Shown here piece by piece: positions 12,179 through 21,939 of a DNA stretch of 64,000 nucleotides. The position numbers and the translations under genes were made by a program. The notes beneath the pieces were generated by a model. It made no database searches. It had not been told where the DNA came from and saw only the letters and a program-made list of their open reading frames with translations. Every line of letters starts with the position of its first letter. Position 1 is the first letter of the stretch. Origin of the DNA: an uncultured Cedecea sp. (lineage in GTDB: Bacteria > Pseudomonadota > Gammaproteobacteria > Enterobacterales > Enterobacteriaceae); the NCBI RefSeq assembly GCF_947498825.1, contig NZ_CANMLV010000008.1:99780-163779 (forward strand), read 5' to 3'.

Positions 12179-12211
12179 CACCGTTATCGGATACTTGACC
12201 CGATAACGGTG
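12179..12211 (-). other. 12-bp perfect stem-loop between nhaA and nhaR
   Basis: CACCGTTATCGG and CCGATAACGGTG form a perfect 12-bp inverted repeat around a 9-nt loop, 8 nt before the nhaA stop as numbered on the plus strand. No T-run follows on either strand, so it is more likely an mRNA-stabilising or differential-expression hairpin than a strong terminator. Confidence 0.7.
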
Positions 12212-12218
12212 GCGAAGA

Positions 12219-13388
12219 TTATCCGAGAAGTTTAAAGCGCGCTTTTAGCATATTGTAGCCGATGACAGCTGACAGCAATGACCCCAGCAGAATACCCAGT
12301 TTAGCCAGCGTGATCATCTCAGCATGCATTTCATCGAAGGCTAATGACGTAATAAAAATCGACATCGTAAAGCCAATTCCGCACAGCACACCAATAGCCA
12401 TAATATCGCTGAATCTTGTGCCTACAGGTAAGGATGCTAACTTAAGTTTCAGTGCCAGCCAGCAGAATAAGCTGATCCCCAGCGGCTTACCGATTAACAG
12501 TCCGGCCATGATACCAAGCGGCAAATAGGAAGTCAGTGATCCCAGAGAAACACCTGACAGCACCACGCCAGCATTGGCAAAGGCAAACAGCGGCAGGATC
12601 AGAAAAGCGACCCAGGGATGCAGGACATGTTCCAGTTCTTGTGAAGGTGAGCGTCCATTATGCTCTTTTAGCGGAATAAAGAAGCCCAGAATGACCCCTG
12701 CCAGCGTGGCATGTACGCCTGACTTTAATACCGCTGTCCATAAGATGACGCCAACCAGGATATAGAGACCGGTTCGTCGTACATTGAAAATATTCAGCAA
12801 GGCCAGTATCGCAATCGCTGCAGCGGCGACGCCAAGGGAGAGCATGGAAAGTGAGCTGGTATAAAACAGGGCAATGATGATAATCGCTCCGAGATCATCA
12901 ATAATCGCCAGTGCCATCAGAAAAACCTTCAAGGCAACCGGGACCCGGTTTCCCAGCAAGGCCAGAATCCCTAAGGCAAAAGCAATATCTGTTGCAGTAG
13001 GGATAGCCCAGCCTGTGCGAGTTATCGGATCGGCGGCGTTAAACGCCAGATAGATTAACGCAGGTACGACCATGCCTCCCAGTGCGGCAATAACCGGGAA
13101 GGCAGCCTGACGACGTGTAGCCAGAGATCCCTGTACCATCTCACGCTTAACTTCCAGACCCACCATCAGGAAAAATATCGCCATTAAGGCATCATTCACC
13201 CACAATAAAACGTTTTTACTGATATCCAGCGATCCGATACGGACCTCTACCGGAGTTTCCAAAAATGTCTGGTAGGCTGGGCCAGTCAGATGAAAATTAG
13301 CTAAAAACATGGCGAAGATAGCGGCAATAATCAAACAAATACCGCCAGCCGCATCATTCTGGAAAAAGCGTTGTAGAGTTTTCGTCAT
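12219..13388 (-). CDS. nhaA: Na+/H+ antiporter NhaA
   Basis: NhaA exports sodium in exchange for about two protons and is the main sodium and alkaline-pH antiporter. The 389-residue protein is strongly hydrophobic, with about twelve membrane helices. The paired ion-binding aspartates are in [16 protein letters not shown], near 163-164 as in E. coli. nhaR follows it. A 9-bp inverted repeat (GCAATAATA/TATTATTGC, 13484-13518) in the upstream gap could be a regulator site. Confidence 0.97.
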   Translation of the reverse strand: MTKTLQRFFQNDAAGGICLIIAAIFAMFLANFHLTGPAYQTFLETPVEVRIGSLDISKNVLLWVNDALMAIFFLMVGLEVKREMVQGSLATRRQAAFPVIAALGGMVVPALIYLAFNAADPITRTGWAIPTATDIAFALGILALLGNRVPVALKVFLMALAIIDDLGAIIIIALFYTSSLSMLSLGVAAAAIAILALLNIFNVRRTGLYILVGVILWTAVLKSGVHATLAGVILGFFIPLKEHNGRSPSQELEHVLHPWVAFLILPLFAFANAGVVLSGVSLGSLTSYLPLGIMAGLLIGKPLGISLFCWLALKLKLASLPVGTRFSDIMAIGVLCGIGFTMSIFITSLAFDEMHAEMITLAKLGILLGSLLSAVIGYNMLKARFKLLG

Positions 13389-13526
13389 TTTTTTACTCGA
13401 TTATCCAACTCATTCATTAGAGGTAAGAAGCTTATTAGCTTGATAGCATAGCGAAAATAACAAATCGCTAAAAGCAGGTTATATTGCAATAATAACTCGT
13501 AATAACCGAGCTATTATTGCAGACAG

Positions 13527-13563
13527 AAAAAAACCTGAGCCACTTACGCAGCTCAGGTTTTTA
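13527..13563 (-). terminator. dnaKJ terminator
   Basis: AACCTGAGC and GCTCAGGTT pair around a 10-nt loop, with T-runs on both outer sides. It lies 12 nt after the dnaJ stop and ends the dnaKJ transcript. The symmetry also allows termination in the other direction. Confidence 0.85.
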
Positions 13564-13574
13564 ATAGCAGGTGA

Positions 13575-14702
13575 TTAACGCGTCAAGTCTTCAAAAAACT
13601 TCTTCACGCCATCAAAGAAACTCTTTGAACGTGGGCTGTTATGTTCCCCCGCCGGTCCGCCAAAACTTTCTTCAAGTTCACGCAGCAATTTCTTCTGCTT
13701 ATCGTTCAGATTAACAGGGGTTTCAATATATACCCGGCACATTAAGTCGCCCTGGGCACCACCGCGTACCGATTTCACCCCTTTGCCACGCATTCTGAAC
13801 AATTTGCCCGTTTGCGTTTCTGCCGGAATTTTCAGTTTCACACGGCCATCCAGTGTCGGAACTTCGATTTCTCCACCCAATGCCGCCATAGCAAAATTAA
13901 TCGGTACTTCACAGTGCAGGTCGCTGCCGTCACGCTCGAAAATGGCGTGCTGTTTGACCTGAACCTGAACATATAAATCGCCGGCTGGTGCACCGTTCTC
14001 GCCCACTTCACCTTCTCCAGTCAGACGGATACGGTCACCGGTATCAACCCCTGCCGGGATCTTCACAGATAGCGTTTTGTTCTTCTCTACTCGTCCATGC
14101 CCATGACAGGTGTTGCAAGGATCTTTAATGATAGTCCCACGGCCCTGACAATGCGGACAGGCCTGTTGTACCGTAAAGAAGCCTTGGCGCATATGTACCT
14201 GACCCTGCCCGTGACAGGTTGGACAAGTTTGCGGTTTAGAGCCGGATTTCGCCCCACTTCCGTGGCAAACTTCGCACTCTTCAAGTGTCGGGATACGGAT
14301 CTCTTTGGTGACGCCACGAACCGCTTCTTCTAACGTTAGCTCCATGTTGTAGCGCAAATCGGCACCACGCGAGGAGCGTTGACGGCGACCACCACCAAAG
14401 ATGTCACCGAAAACGTCACCAAAGATATCGCCGAAATCAGCACCCTGACCGAAACCGCCGCCCCCCATACCACCCTGCTCGAATGCTGCATGGCCATATT
14501 GATCATAAGCCGAACGCTTTTGATCGTCGGTAAGAATTTCATAAGCTTCTTTCACTTCACGAAATTTTTCTTCCGCCTCTTTATCATCCGGATTACGATC
14601 CGGGTGATACTTCATAGCCAGACGCTTATACGCCTTTTTAATTTCACGCTCTTCCGCCGATTTAGGAACACCTAAAATCTCGTAGTAATCTCTCTTAGCC
14701 AT
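13575..14702 (-). CDS. dnaJ: Chaperone DnaJ
   Basis: DnaJ is the Hsp40 co-chaperone that delivers substrates to DnaK and stimulates its ATPase. The J domain (residues 1-70) has the HPD tripeptide in [11 protein letters not shown] Gly/Phe region follows. The central zinc domain carries four CxxCxGxG repeats ([32 protein letters not shown]), and a peptide-binding C-terminal domain completes it. It lies 86 nt after dnaK in the heat-shock operon. Confidence 0.98.
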   Translation of the reverse strand: MAKRDYYEILGVPKSAEEREIKKAYKRLAMKYHPDRNPDDKEAEEKFREVKEAYEILTDDQKRSAYDQYGHAAFEQGGMGGGGFGQGADFGDIFGDVFGDIFGGGRRQRSSRGADLRYNMELTLEEAVRGVTKEIRIPTLEECEVCHGSGAKSGSKPQTCPTCHGQGQVHMRQGFFTVQQACPHCQGRGTIIKDPCNTCHGHGRVEKNKTLSVKIPAGVDTGDRIRLTGEGEVGENGAPAGDLYVQVQVKQHAIFERDGSDLHCEVPINFAMAALGGEIEVPTLDGRVKLKIPAETQTGKLFRMRGKGVKSVRGGAQGDLMCRVYIETPVNLNDKQKKLLRELEESFGGPAGEHNSPRSKSFFDGVKKFFEDLTR

Positions 14703-14730
14703 CTCTTATTTTAGTCCTAAATATGCATAA

Positions 14731-14761
14731 ACGGGCGTGGAGGATAAACCTCAACGCCCGT
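14731..14761 (-). other. dnaK-dnaJ intercistronic stem-loop
   Basis: ACGGGCGT and ACGCCCGT form an 8-bp stem, with inner GAGG/CCTC pairing, between the dnaK stop and the dnaJ start. There is no T-run. Such hairpins often set the ratio of the upstream and downstream products; that role here is inferred. Confidence 0.6.
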
Positions 14762-14788
14762 GTCAGGAACTAACCGCTCAGTGGGCGA

Positions 14789-16702
14789 TTATTTTTTGTC
14801 TTTAACTTCTTCAAACTCAGCATCAACAACATCGTCGTCTTTACCAGCTTTACCTGCGTCAGAGCCACCTGCTTGCTGTTCAGCATGCTGCTGCTGAGCC
14901 AGTTCCATCAGCTTGGCAGAAACTTGTGCCAACTCCTGGATTTTCGCTTCGATGTCTGCTTTATCTTCACCTTTCAGAGAAGTTTCCAGCGCGCTCAGAG
15001 CCGCTTCGATAGCAGTTTTGTCGTCAGCAGGCAGTTTGTCACCGGCCTCTTCGACTTGCTTACGGGTGCTGTGCAGTAAGTGATCGCCCTGGTTACGCGT
15101 CTGTACCAGCTCTTCAAACTTACGGTCAGCTTCCGCATTCGCTTCCGCGTCACGTACCATTTTTTCGATTTCTTCTTCGTTCAGACCAGAAGAAGCTTTA
15201 ATGGTAATTTTCTGCTCTTTTCCGCTGTTTTTGTCTTTCGCAGAAACATGCAGAATACCATCAGCATCGATATCGAAGGTAACTTCGATTTGTGGCATGC
15301 CGCGTGGTGCTGCCTGAATCCCGTCAAGGTTAAACTGGCCCAGAGATTTGTTATCTGAAGCACGTTTACGCTCACCCTGGATAACATGAATAGTTACCGC
15401 AGCCTGGTTATCTTCTGCTGTAGAGAACACCTGGCTATGTTTAGTTGGGATAGTGGTGTTTTTATTAATCAGCGCAGTCATCACTCCGCCCATGGTTTCG
15501 ATACCCAGAGACAGCGGGGTAACGTCCAGCAGCAGTACGTCTTTAACTTCACCGGTTAATACGCCACCCTGAACAGCAGCACCAACAGCAACAGCTTCGT
15601 CTGGGTTAACGTCTTTACGTGGCTCTTTACCAAAGAACTCAGCCACTTTCTTCTGAACCATTGGCATACGAGTCTGGCCACCGACCAGAATCACGTCGTT
15701 AATGTCAGAAACTGACAGACCCGCATCTTGCAGCGCAACTTTCAGTGGCGCAATAGAGCGGTTAACCAGATCTTCAACCAGTGATTCCAGTTTCGCACGG
15801 GTCACTTTGATGTTCATGTGCTTAGGACCGGTCGCATCCGCCGTGATATACGGCAGGTTAACGTCGGTCTGCTGAGCAGAAGACAGTTCAATCTTCGCTT
15901 TCTCAGCGGCTTCTTTCAGGCGTTGCATCGCCAGTGGGTCGTTACGCAGATCGATACCCTGATCTTTTTTGAACTCTTCCACCAGGTAATTGATCATACG
16001 GCTATCGAAGTCTTCACCACCCAGGTGGGTATCACCGTTGGTTGCCAGAACTTCAAAGGTTTTTTCGCCATCAACTTCGTCGATTTCGATAATAGAGATA
16101 TCGAAAGTACCACCACCCAAGTCATAAACGGCGATAGTGCGGTTACCCACTTCTTTATCCAGGCCGTAAGCCAGAGCAGCAGCGGTTGGTTCGTTGATGA
16201 TACGTTTTACTTCCAGACCTGCGATACGGCCAGCATCTTTTGTTGCCTGACGCTGTGCATCGTTAAAATACGCAGGAACTGTGATAACAGCTTCAGTTAC
16301 TGGCTCACCCAGGTAATCTTCTGCTGTTTTCTTCATTTTTTTCAATACTTCAGCAGAAACCTGAGGTGGGGCCATTTTCTGACCTTTAACATCAATCCAG
16401 GCATCGCCGTTATCAGCGCCAATGATTGTGTACGGCATGATAGCTTCGTCACGCTGGACTTCTTCGTCCTGGAAACGACGGCCAATCAGACGCTTGATTG
16501 CAAAAAGTGTATTTTGCGGGTTAGTCACTGCCTGACGTTTTGCCGGTTGACCCACCAGAATTTCACCGTCCTGGGTGTAAGCAATAATAGAAGGAGTGGT
16601 GCGGTCACCCTCGGCATTCTCCAGAACGCGAGCAGTAGTCCCATCCATAATCGCGACACATGAGTTAGTTGTTCCCAGGTCGATACCAATAATTTTACCC
16701 AT
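14789..16702 (-). CDS. dnaK: Chaperone DnaK (Hsp70)
   Basis: DnaK is the ATP-dependent Hsp70 chaperone working with DnaJ and GrpE. The nucleotide-binding domain opens with [14 protein letters not shown] and contains the phosphate loop [11 protein letters not shown]. The interdomain linker [13 protein letters not shown] and the substrate domain follow, with a lidded C-terminus ending EFEEVKDKK. The ATG at 16700-16702 gives 637 residues (638 in E. coli); an in-frame start five codons earlier is not conserved. Two sigma-32 promoters lie upstream. Confidence 0.99.
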   Translation of the reverse strand: MGKIIGIDLGTTNSCVAIMDGTTARVLENAEGDRTTPSIIAYTQDGEILVGQPAKRQAVTNPQNTLFAIKRLIGRRFQDEEVQRDEAIMPYTIIGADNGDAWIDVKGQKMAPPQVSAEVLKKMKKTAEDYLGEPVTEAVITVPAYFNDAQRQATKDAGRIAGLEVKRIINEPTAAALAYGLDKEVGNRTIAVYDLGGGTFDISIIEIDEVDGEKTFEVLATNGDTHLGGEDFDSRMINYLVEEFKKDQGIDLRNDPLAMQRLKEAAEKAKIELSSAQQTDVNLPYITADATGPKHMNIKVTRAKLESLVEDLVNRSIAPLKVALQDAGLSVSDINDVILVGGQTRMPMVQKKVAEFFGKEPRKDVNPDEAVAVGAAVQGGVLTGEVKDVLLLDVTPLSLGIETMGGVMTALINKNTTIPTKHSQVFSTAEDNQAAVTIHVIQGERKRASDNKSLGQFNLDGIQAAPRGMPQIEVTFDIDADGILHVSAKDKNSGKEQKITIKASSGLNEEEIEKMVRDAEANAEADRKFEELVQTRNQGDHLLHSTRKQVEEAGDKLPADDKTAIEAALSALETSLKGEDKADIEAKIQELAQVSAKLMELAQQQHAEQQAGGSDAGKAGKDDDVVDAEFEEVKDKK

Positions 16703-16748
16703 CTGAACGGTCTCCACTAAAATTCGTCATTATTAGGTTGTGAACCTG

Positions 16749-16776
16749 TTATGTGGGCAAATGTATTCATTTCAAC
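16749..16776 (-). promoter_or_regulatory. dnaK heat-shock promoter P2
   Basis: On the minus strand, GTTGAAA (16770-16776) and CCCACAT (16751-16757) are 12 bp apart. This matches the layout of the weaker second sigma-32 promoter of E. coli dnaK, including the preceding GGGCA. Activity is inferred. Confidence 0.55.
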
Positions 16777-16821
16777 TGCCCGAAGCGTTTTTTTTCAAGT
16801 CCGACAACACGGTTGCATAGA

Positions 16822-16849
16822 AGATGGGGTCACACTGCCCCTCATCAAG
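16822..16849 (-). promoter_or_regulatory. dnaK heat-shock promoter P1 (sigma-32)
   Basis: CTTGATG (16843-16849) and CCCCATCT (16822-16829) are separated by 13 bp. This is almost the sigma-32 consensus and the main dnaK promoter of E. coli. It places the start of transcription about 110 nt before the dnaK ATG. Confidence 0.88.
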
Positions 16850-16998
16850 GGGTAAGATGAAAAAAATTTTATTCTTTCCCCTCTTTAGATCATAGACGGC
16901 AACCCTCTGCCTGCTTATTATGCCGCGCCCCGATCCCGGATAGTCGGGAAACGGCTAATCACTTATTATTGCATTTCAGATAACTTTTTAGAGGAATT

Positions 16999-17565
16999 AT
17001 GGGTAACACTAAGTTGGCCAACCCCGCTCCCCTGGGCCTGATGGGCTTTGGGATGACCACAATTTTGCTCAATCTGCACAATGCCGGTTTTTTTGATCTT
17101 GATGTTCTGATTATGGCGATGGGTATTTTCTTTGGTGGCATCGCACAGATTTTTGCAGGTCTTCTGGAATATAAAAAAGGGAATACTTTCGGTTTAACCG
17201 CCTTTACCTCTTACGGTGCATTCTGGCTGACCTTGGTCGCCATCTGGCTGTTACCTAAAATGGGAGCGGGTGCACCAGCTGATACCTATTTCATGGGGGC
17301 CTATCTGGCCTTATGGGGTATCTTTACTCTGTTTATGTTCTTTGGCACGCTCAAAGGTCCACGCATGCTGCAATTCGTTTTCGGCAGCCTGACGGTGCTG
17401 TTCACTCTGCTCGCTATCGCTCACTTTGTCGGTAATGAAAGCATTACCCATATTGCAGGCTGGGTGGGAATCATCTGTGGCGCCAGCGCAATCTATCTGG
17501 CAATGGGAGAAGTGCTTAACGAACAGTTTGGTCGCACTGTCCTGCCAATAGGCGAAAAAAAGTAA
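16999..17565 (+). CDS. satP: Succinate-acetate/proton symporter SatP (YaaH)
   Basis: SatP belongs to the AceTr family of acetate and succinate transporters. The 188-residue protein has six hydrophobic helices and the family signature NPAPLGLMGFGMTTILLNLH near the N-terminus. GAGGAATT precedes the ATG. It is transcribed away from dnaK and ends in a strong bidirectional terminator shared with the next, convergent gene. Confidence 0.96.
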   Translation: MGNTKLANPAPLGLMGFGMTTILLNLHNAGFFDLDVLIMAMGIFFGGIAQIFAGLLEYKKGNTFGLTAFTSYGAFWLTLVAIWLLPKMGAGAPADTYFMGAYLALWGIFTLFMFFGTLKGPRMLQFVFGSLTVLFTLLAIAHFVGNESITHIAGWVGIICGASAIYLAMGEVLNEQFGRTVLPIGEKK

Positions 17566-17574
17566 TAATGCATT

Positions 17575-17611
17575 AAAAAACGGGGGAAACATTTGTTTCC
17601 CCCGTTTTTTT
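17575..17611 (+). terminator. Bidirectional terminator between satP and the MHS transporter
   Basis: CGGGGGAAAC and GTTTCCCCCG pair perfectly over 10 bp (17581-17604), flanked by A6 and T7. It ends satP on the plus strand and can also terminate the convergent minus-strand gene, whose stop codon overlaps the T-run. Confidence 0.92.
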
Positions 17612-18929
17612 AGGTCAAGGATGACTGCGAAGCAAGTTTATTCTGCGCAGTATTCTCGTGGTTTATATCTTTATGTAGCAAGATACCGATGACCAGCCCC
17701 ACACATCCCAGAGCCAGTACATACCATGCGGGTGCCAGCGGAGAGACTTTCATCAACAGCGTCACCACTATTGGTGTCAGACCACCAAAAATAGCATAAG
17801 CGACGTTGTAGGAAAAAGAGAGCCCGGTAAAGCGGATTTCCGCAGGAAAAGCGCGCACCATAACGTAAGGCACGGCCCCAACAATTCCGACACTGAATCC
17901 CGCCATCCCGTAAAGAACAAACAGATGTTCCGGATATACAGAAACCAAGTGGTAAAACATCCAGCTACAAATACAAAGCAGTATACTGCCGACAATAAAG
18001 GTTTTACTGGCACCAAAACGATCGGCAGCCAGACCGTAGAGAATACATCCCACTGATAACAGAACAATGGCGATACTGTTCGCCTGCAGCGTAAGAGCCG
18101 GGGCTATTTTAAGTTGTGTTTGCAGCCATACCGGCGCCATCAGGATAACGACAACGATACCTGCGGATAGCAACCAAGTGAGAAACATCGATATTGCGAT
18201 GGATTTTTTATGGTTAACGACAACAGATTTAAGCGGCAACTCTTCCGCCAATGCTTTTCTTTTCTGCATTTCAACAAAGACAGGTGTCTCTTCCAACCAA
18301 CGACGCAGATACATAGCAAACAGCCCGAAAATCCCGCCAAGAAAGAACGGAATACGCCAACCGCCATCATGGATAGCTTCTTGGGTCATTGAGGTATTGA
18401 TAATCGTCGCCACAATGGAGCCAATTAAAATACCAATGGTCAAACCCGCAGTCAGTGTGCCACACGCAATACCAATCCGCTTATAAGGTACATGCTCAGA
18501 AACAAAAACCCAGGCTCCAGGCACTTCACCGCCAATAGCTGCTCCCTGTAAGACACGCATTAAAAGCAGCAGTATTGGAGCCATAATGCCTATCGTTTCA
18601 TAGGTAGGAAGCAAGCCAATCGCCAGCGTCGGCAAAGCCATTAGCAAGATACTTAAAGTAAACATTCTCTTACGGCCGAGCAGGTCACCAAAGTGTGCCA
18701 TGATAATGCCACCCAGAGGACGCGCCAGATAACCAGCGGCAAAAATACCAAAGGTCTGTAGCTGGCGTAACCACTCAGGAATATCAGGCGGGAAAAAAAG
18801 CGCTCCCAGAACAGTGGTAAAAAAAACAAAAATAATAAAATCGTAAAACTCAAGCGCACCACCAAGGGCAGCAAGAGATAACGTTTTATAGTCCTGAGCG
18901 TTCAGAGACCTGGCGTGAATTTGAGACAT
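17610..18929 (-). CDS. MFS transporter, metabolite:H+ symporter (ProP-like MHS) family
   Basis: This protein of 439 residues has about twelve membrane helices. GGALEFYDFIIFVFF in the first helix and GRKRMFTLSI in the loop between helices 2 and 3 are hallmarks of the metabolite:H+ symporter family, which includes ProP, ShiA and the citrate/alpha-ketoglutarate transporters. RIGIACGTLTAGL is also typical. The substrate cannot be read from sequence. E. coli has no such gene between satP and mog. It is a single-gene unit with no catabolic gene nearby. The Shine-Dalgarno is weak; I use the ATG at 18927-18929. Confidence 0.8.
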   Translation of the reverse strand: MSQIHARSLNAQDYKTLSLAALGGALEFYDFIIFVFFTTVLGALFFPPDIPEWLRQLQTFGIFAAGYLARPLGGIIMAHFGDLLGRKRMFTLSILLMALPTLAIGLLPTYETIGIMAPILLLLMRVLQGAAIGGEVPGAWVFVSEHVPYKRIGIACGTLTAGLTIGILIGSIVATIINTSMTQEAIHDGGWRIPFFLGGIFGLFAMYLRRWLEETPVFVEMQKRKALAEELPLKSVVVNHKKSIAISMFLTWLLSAGIVVVILMAPVWLQTQLKIAPALTLQANSIAIVLLSVGCILYGLAADRFGASKTFIVGSILLCICSWMFYHLVSVYPEHLFVLYGMAGFSVGIVGAVPYVMVRAFPAEIRFTGLSFSYNVAYAIFGGLTPIVVTLLMKVSPLAPAWYVLALGCVGLVIGILLHKDINHENTAQNKLASQSSLT

Positions 18930-19056
18930 AAGCAACCATGAATTGATGAGAGTATTAAAAAAAATACCTGATATCCGTAAAGAAAAAATTACTATATCAG
19001 CAAATCATCAACACTCCACATCAGCCATACTTTATGTTGCTTATTTATTACATTTA

Positions 19057-19641
19057 CTATTTTATTTCACGAATCGCGCTTTTTGGGCGAAAAGAGGCGA
19101 CAACTTGGTCATTTGTTTCAACATAAGGCCCATCAAGCAACTGTATACAATAAGGTACACTGGCAAAAATACCGGTCACCGTCACTTTACCCTGCTCATC
19201 TCTGACCCCTTCCAGGGTTTCTTTAATCGACTTTGGCTGGCCGGGTAAATTGAGGATCAGCGCCTGCTTGCGGATAACGCCCGTTTGTCTGGAAAGAATG
19301 GCAGTAGGCACAAAGTTTAGGCTTATCTGGCGCATCTGTTCGCCAAACCCCGGCATAATGCGGTCGGCAATCGCCAGAGTCGCCTCCGGTGTCACATCAC
19401 GACGTGCAGGTCCGGTTCCTCCGGTCGTGAGCACTAAATGACAAGCCATCTCGTCGACCAGCTCACAAAGCGTTTGCTCAATAATGGATTGCTCATCGGG
19501 AATAAGGCGAGTTTCGACTTGAAACGGTGAGGTTAACGCTTGTGCCAACCATTCTTCAAGTGCCGGGATCCCTTTGTCCTGATAGGCACCGCTTGAAGCG
19601 CGATCGGAGACAGACACTAATCCAATACGGAGAGTATTCAT
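19057..19641 (-). CDS. mog: Molybdopterin adenylyltransferase
   Basis: Mog adenylates molybdopterin before molybdate insertion in molybdenum-cofactor synthesis. The MoaB/Mog fold signature TTGGTGPARRDVTPEAT lies near residues 70-90, and LNLPGQPKSI follows near the C-terminal half. The 194 residues match E. coli Mog (195). It lies between talB and an accessory transporter and seems to be monocistronic. Confidence 0.95.
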   Translation of the reverse strand: MNTLRIGLVSVSDRASSGAYQDKGIPALEEWLAQALTSPFQVETRLIPDEQSIIEQTLCELVDEMACHLVLTTGGTGPARRDVTPEATLAIADRIMPGFGEQMRQISLNFVPTAILSRQTGVIRKQALILNLPGQPKSIKETLEGVRDEQGKVTVTGIFASVPYCIQLLDGPYVETNDQVVASFRPKSAIREIK

Positions 19642-19722
19642 ATTATTTCCACACTATAAGAGAACAGTTAGCTGGAATAATACATCGGGAAAGGCGGGAC
19701 AAACAGATTAAAACAGCAAAAT

Positions 19723-19746
19723 CGTGACCAGCCTGAGCCGGTCACG
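19723..19746 (-). terminator. Probable talB terminator
   Basis: CGTGACC and GGTCACG pair, with inner GGC/GCT, around a short loop just after the talB stop codon. On the minus strand it is followed by ATTTTGCTGTTTT, a broken T-run, so it is a moderate intrinsic terminator. Confidence 0.6.
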
Positions 19747-19754
19747 TTAAATGA

Positions 19755-20708
19755 TTACAGCAGATCGCCGATCATTTTTTCCAGTTTTTCCTGGTCGATA
19801 GCAAACTTACGGATACCGTCCGCCAGTTTGTCTACTGCCATAGGATCCTGGTTATGCTGCCACAGGAACTGGGCTTCAGTGATACGTGCAGGACGCGCTT
19901 TTACTTCGCCAGTGTAGCTCAGTTTACGCTCCAGAGTCCCTTCGCTTTCTGACAGCTCTTTCAGCAGTCCAGGTGCTATGGTCAGACGGTCACAGCCAGC
20001 CAGTTCGATGATTTCACCGACGTTACGGAAGCTTGCACCCATGACCACAGTCTCATAACCGTGTTCTTTGTAGTACTGGTAGATTTCGCTAACAGAAATC
20101 ACGCCCGGATCTTCGTTTGCAGCGTACTCTTTCTTGTCGGTATTTGCTTTGTACCAGTCAAGAATACGGCCAACAAATGGAGAGATCAGGAATACGCCCG
20201 CTTCAGCACAAGCGCGAGCCTGAGCGAAGGAGAACAGCAGAGTCAGGTTACAGTTAATACCTTCTTTTTCCAGCTGCTCAGCAGCACGGATGCCCTGCCA
20301 GGTCGAAGCCAGTTTGATCAGGATACGGTCGTTGCTGATACCGGCATCGTTATACAGTTTGATCAGGTGTTTAGCTTTAGCAATACTGCCTTCAGTGTCA
20401 TAGGACAGACGCGCGTCAACTTCAGTAGAGATACGACCCGGAACCAGTTTCAGAATTTCCAGACCAATATTCACTGCCAGCTTGTCAGTTGCGTCAATAA
20501 CTTGTTGAGCACGTGAGCTGCTCTGGCTGCGAGCAAAAGCAATTGCGTCGTCAATCAGTGGGCGGTATTCAGGAATTTGTGCTGCGTTAAGGATAAGTGA
20601 AGGGTTAGTTGTTGCGTCTTGCGGTTTGTACAGTTTCATCGCCGCGATATCACCCGTGTCAGCAACCACGGTGGTGAGTTGACGCAGAGCAGTTAATTTA
20701 TCCGTCAT
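19755..20708 (-). CDS. talB: Transaldolase B
   Basis: Transaldolase moves a dihydroxyacetone unit between sedoheptulose-7-phosphate and glyceraldehyde-3-phosphate in the pentose phosphate pathway. The Schiff-base lysine is in [13 protein letters not shown], near residue 132. The 317 residues equal the E. coli enzyme. The 365-bp gap upstream (20709-21073) holds the divergent promoters of talB and yaaA; I see no gene or strong repeat in it. Confidence 0.97.
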   Translation of the reverse strand: MTDKLTALRQLTTVVADTGDIAAMKLYKPQDATTNPSLILNAAQIPEYRPLIDDAIAFARSQSSSRAQQVIDATDKLAVNIGLEILKLVPGRISTEVDARLSYDTEGSIAKAKHLIKLYNDAGISNDRILIKLASTWQGIRAAEQLEKEGINCNLTLLFSFAQARACAEAGVFLISPFVGRILDWYKANTDKKEYAANEDPGVISVSEIYQYYKEHGYETVVMGASFRNVGEIIELAGCDRLTIAPGLLKELSESEGTLERKLSYTGEVKARPARITEAQFLWQHNQDPMAVDKLADGIRKFAIDQEKLEKMIGDLL

Positions 20709-21073
20709 AGTCAGTATTTCTCTTTGAGTCTAGCAGTTAGGGATAGGTAACTAATTATCTATTGATAATATCATGCATTAAGCGAGGCGCAACCGCGATA
20801 CACCACTCACAGGGCAAAGAGTATAATTCGCGTAGAAACCACGTGTCGCTCAGGCATAACTTCACTAAATGGCGCCGTATTCGCCACAGTCTGCTTAATA
20901 ACTCTCTGCCAAAAGTCATATCGCTGAATGCTTCCAGCCAATTATCGCTTCAGAATCCCAAAATCATCAATGAAGGCACTAATAAGCAAATTCCCCCCCT
21001 GTCTTATCGCAGCGATTGGCCGCCAGAGAGCAAAAATTTGCTAAAGTAGTGGCCCACACAGCGAGGAACAAAG

Positions 21074-21847
21074 ATGTTAATTCTGATTTCACCAGCCAAG
21101 ACACTGGATTACCAAAGTGATTTAGCGACCCAGCGTTATACACAACCTGAACTGCTGGCGTATTCACAGCAATTAATTGACGTCGCTCGTACCCTCAGCG
21201 CGCCACAAATCTCATCGCTTATGGGTGTCAGTGACAAAATTGCTTCGTTAAATGCCTCCCGCTTTCATGACTGGCAGCCCGAATTTACCCCAGAAAATGC
21301 CCGTCAGGCGATCCTGGCATTTAAAGGCGATGTCTATACCGGTTTGCAAGCTGAAAGCTTCAGTGAAGCAGATTTTGACTTTGCTCAGCAGCATCTGCGC
21401 ATGTTATCCGGCCTTTACGGCGTACTGCGTCCGCTGGATTTAATGCAGCCTTACCGTCTGGAAATGGGGATCCGCCTCAATAATCCTGGCGGCAAAGATC
21501 TGTATCAATTTTGGAATACGGTTATCACTGACAAGCTTAACCAGGCTCTGGCTGACCAGGGTGATAATATACTGATTAACCTTGCCTCCGATGAATACTT
21601 TAAATCCGTTAAGCCCCGCCAGCTGGATGCGGAGATAATCAAACCGGTGTTTCTTGATGAGAAGAACGGTACATTTAAGGTGATCAGTTTCTATGCGAAA
21701 AAAGCGCGAGGTCTGATGAGCCGCTATATCATTCAGAATCGCTTAACTCGCCCTGAGCAGCTTAAAGATTTTAATCTTGAAGGATACGCCTTCGATGAAT
21801 CGGCTTCTCAGCAGAATGAGTGGGTGTTTAAACGCCCTGAGCAATAA
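21074..21847 (+). CDS. yaaA: Peroxide stress protein YaaA (DUF328)
   Basis: YaaA limits free iron during hydrogen peroxide stress; the E. coli gene is induced by OxyR. The 257-residue protein opens with the family signature [11 protein letters not shown] and contains [26 protein letters not shown] precedes the ATG. It lies between talB and the thr operon as in E. coli and is convergent with thrC. Confidence 0.95.
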   Translation: MLILISPAKTLDYQSDLATQRYTQPELLAYSQQLIDVARTLSAPQISSLMGVSDKIASLNASRFHDWQPEFTPENARQAILAFKGDVYTGLQAESFSEADFDFAQQHLRMLSGLYGVLRPLDLMQPYRLEMGIRLNNPGGKDLYQFWNTVITDKLNQALADQGDNILINLASDEYFKSVKPRQLDAEIIKPVFLDEKNGTFKVISFYAKKARGLMSRYIIQNRLTRPEQLKDFNLEGYAFDESASQQNEWVFKRPEQ

Positions 21848-21872
21848 AAAACGCCAGTCAGACTGGCGTTTG
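21846..21872 (+). terminator. yaaA terminator
   Basis: AACGCCAGTC and GACTGGCGTT form a 10-bp stem directly after the stop codon, with flanking A6 and TTT. A second hairpin at 21882-21916 (ACAGGCGGTCAG with CTGACCGCCCTGT, one bulge) has T4 on the plus side and sits next to the thrC stop; it may help end either transcript. Confidence 0.8.
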
Positions 21873-21939
21873 AGATTATGGACAGGCGGTCAGTTATCAA
21901 TACTCTGACCGCCCTGTTTTATCCAGCTCTTCCTGATAA

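Noticed and set aside
15818..16663. Long open frame of 281 codons antisense to dnaK
   Set aside because: It lies entirely within dnaK, has no ribosome-binding site and a composition expected from the mirror of a highly expressed gene. Similar antisense frames opposite ispH/fkpB, the LacI gene and nadR were rejected for the same reason.
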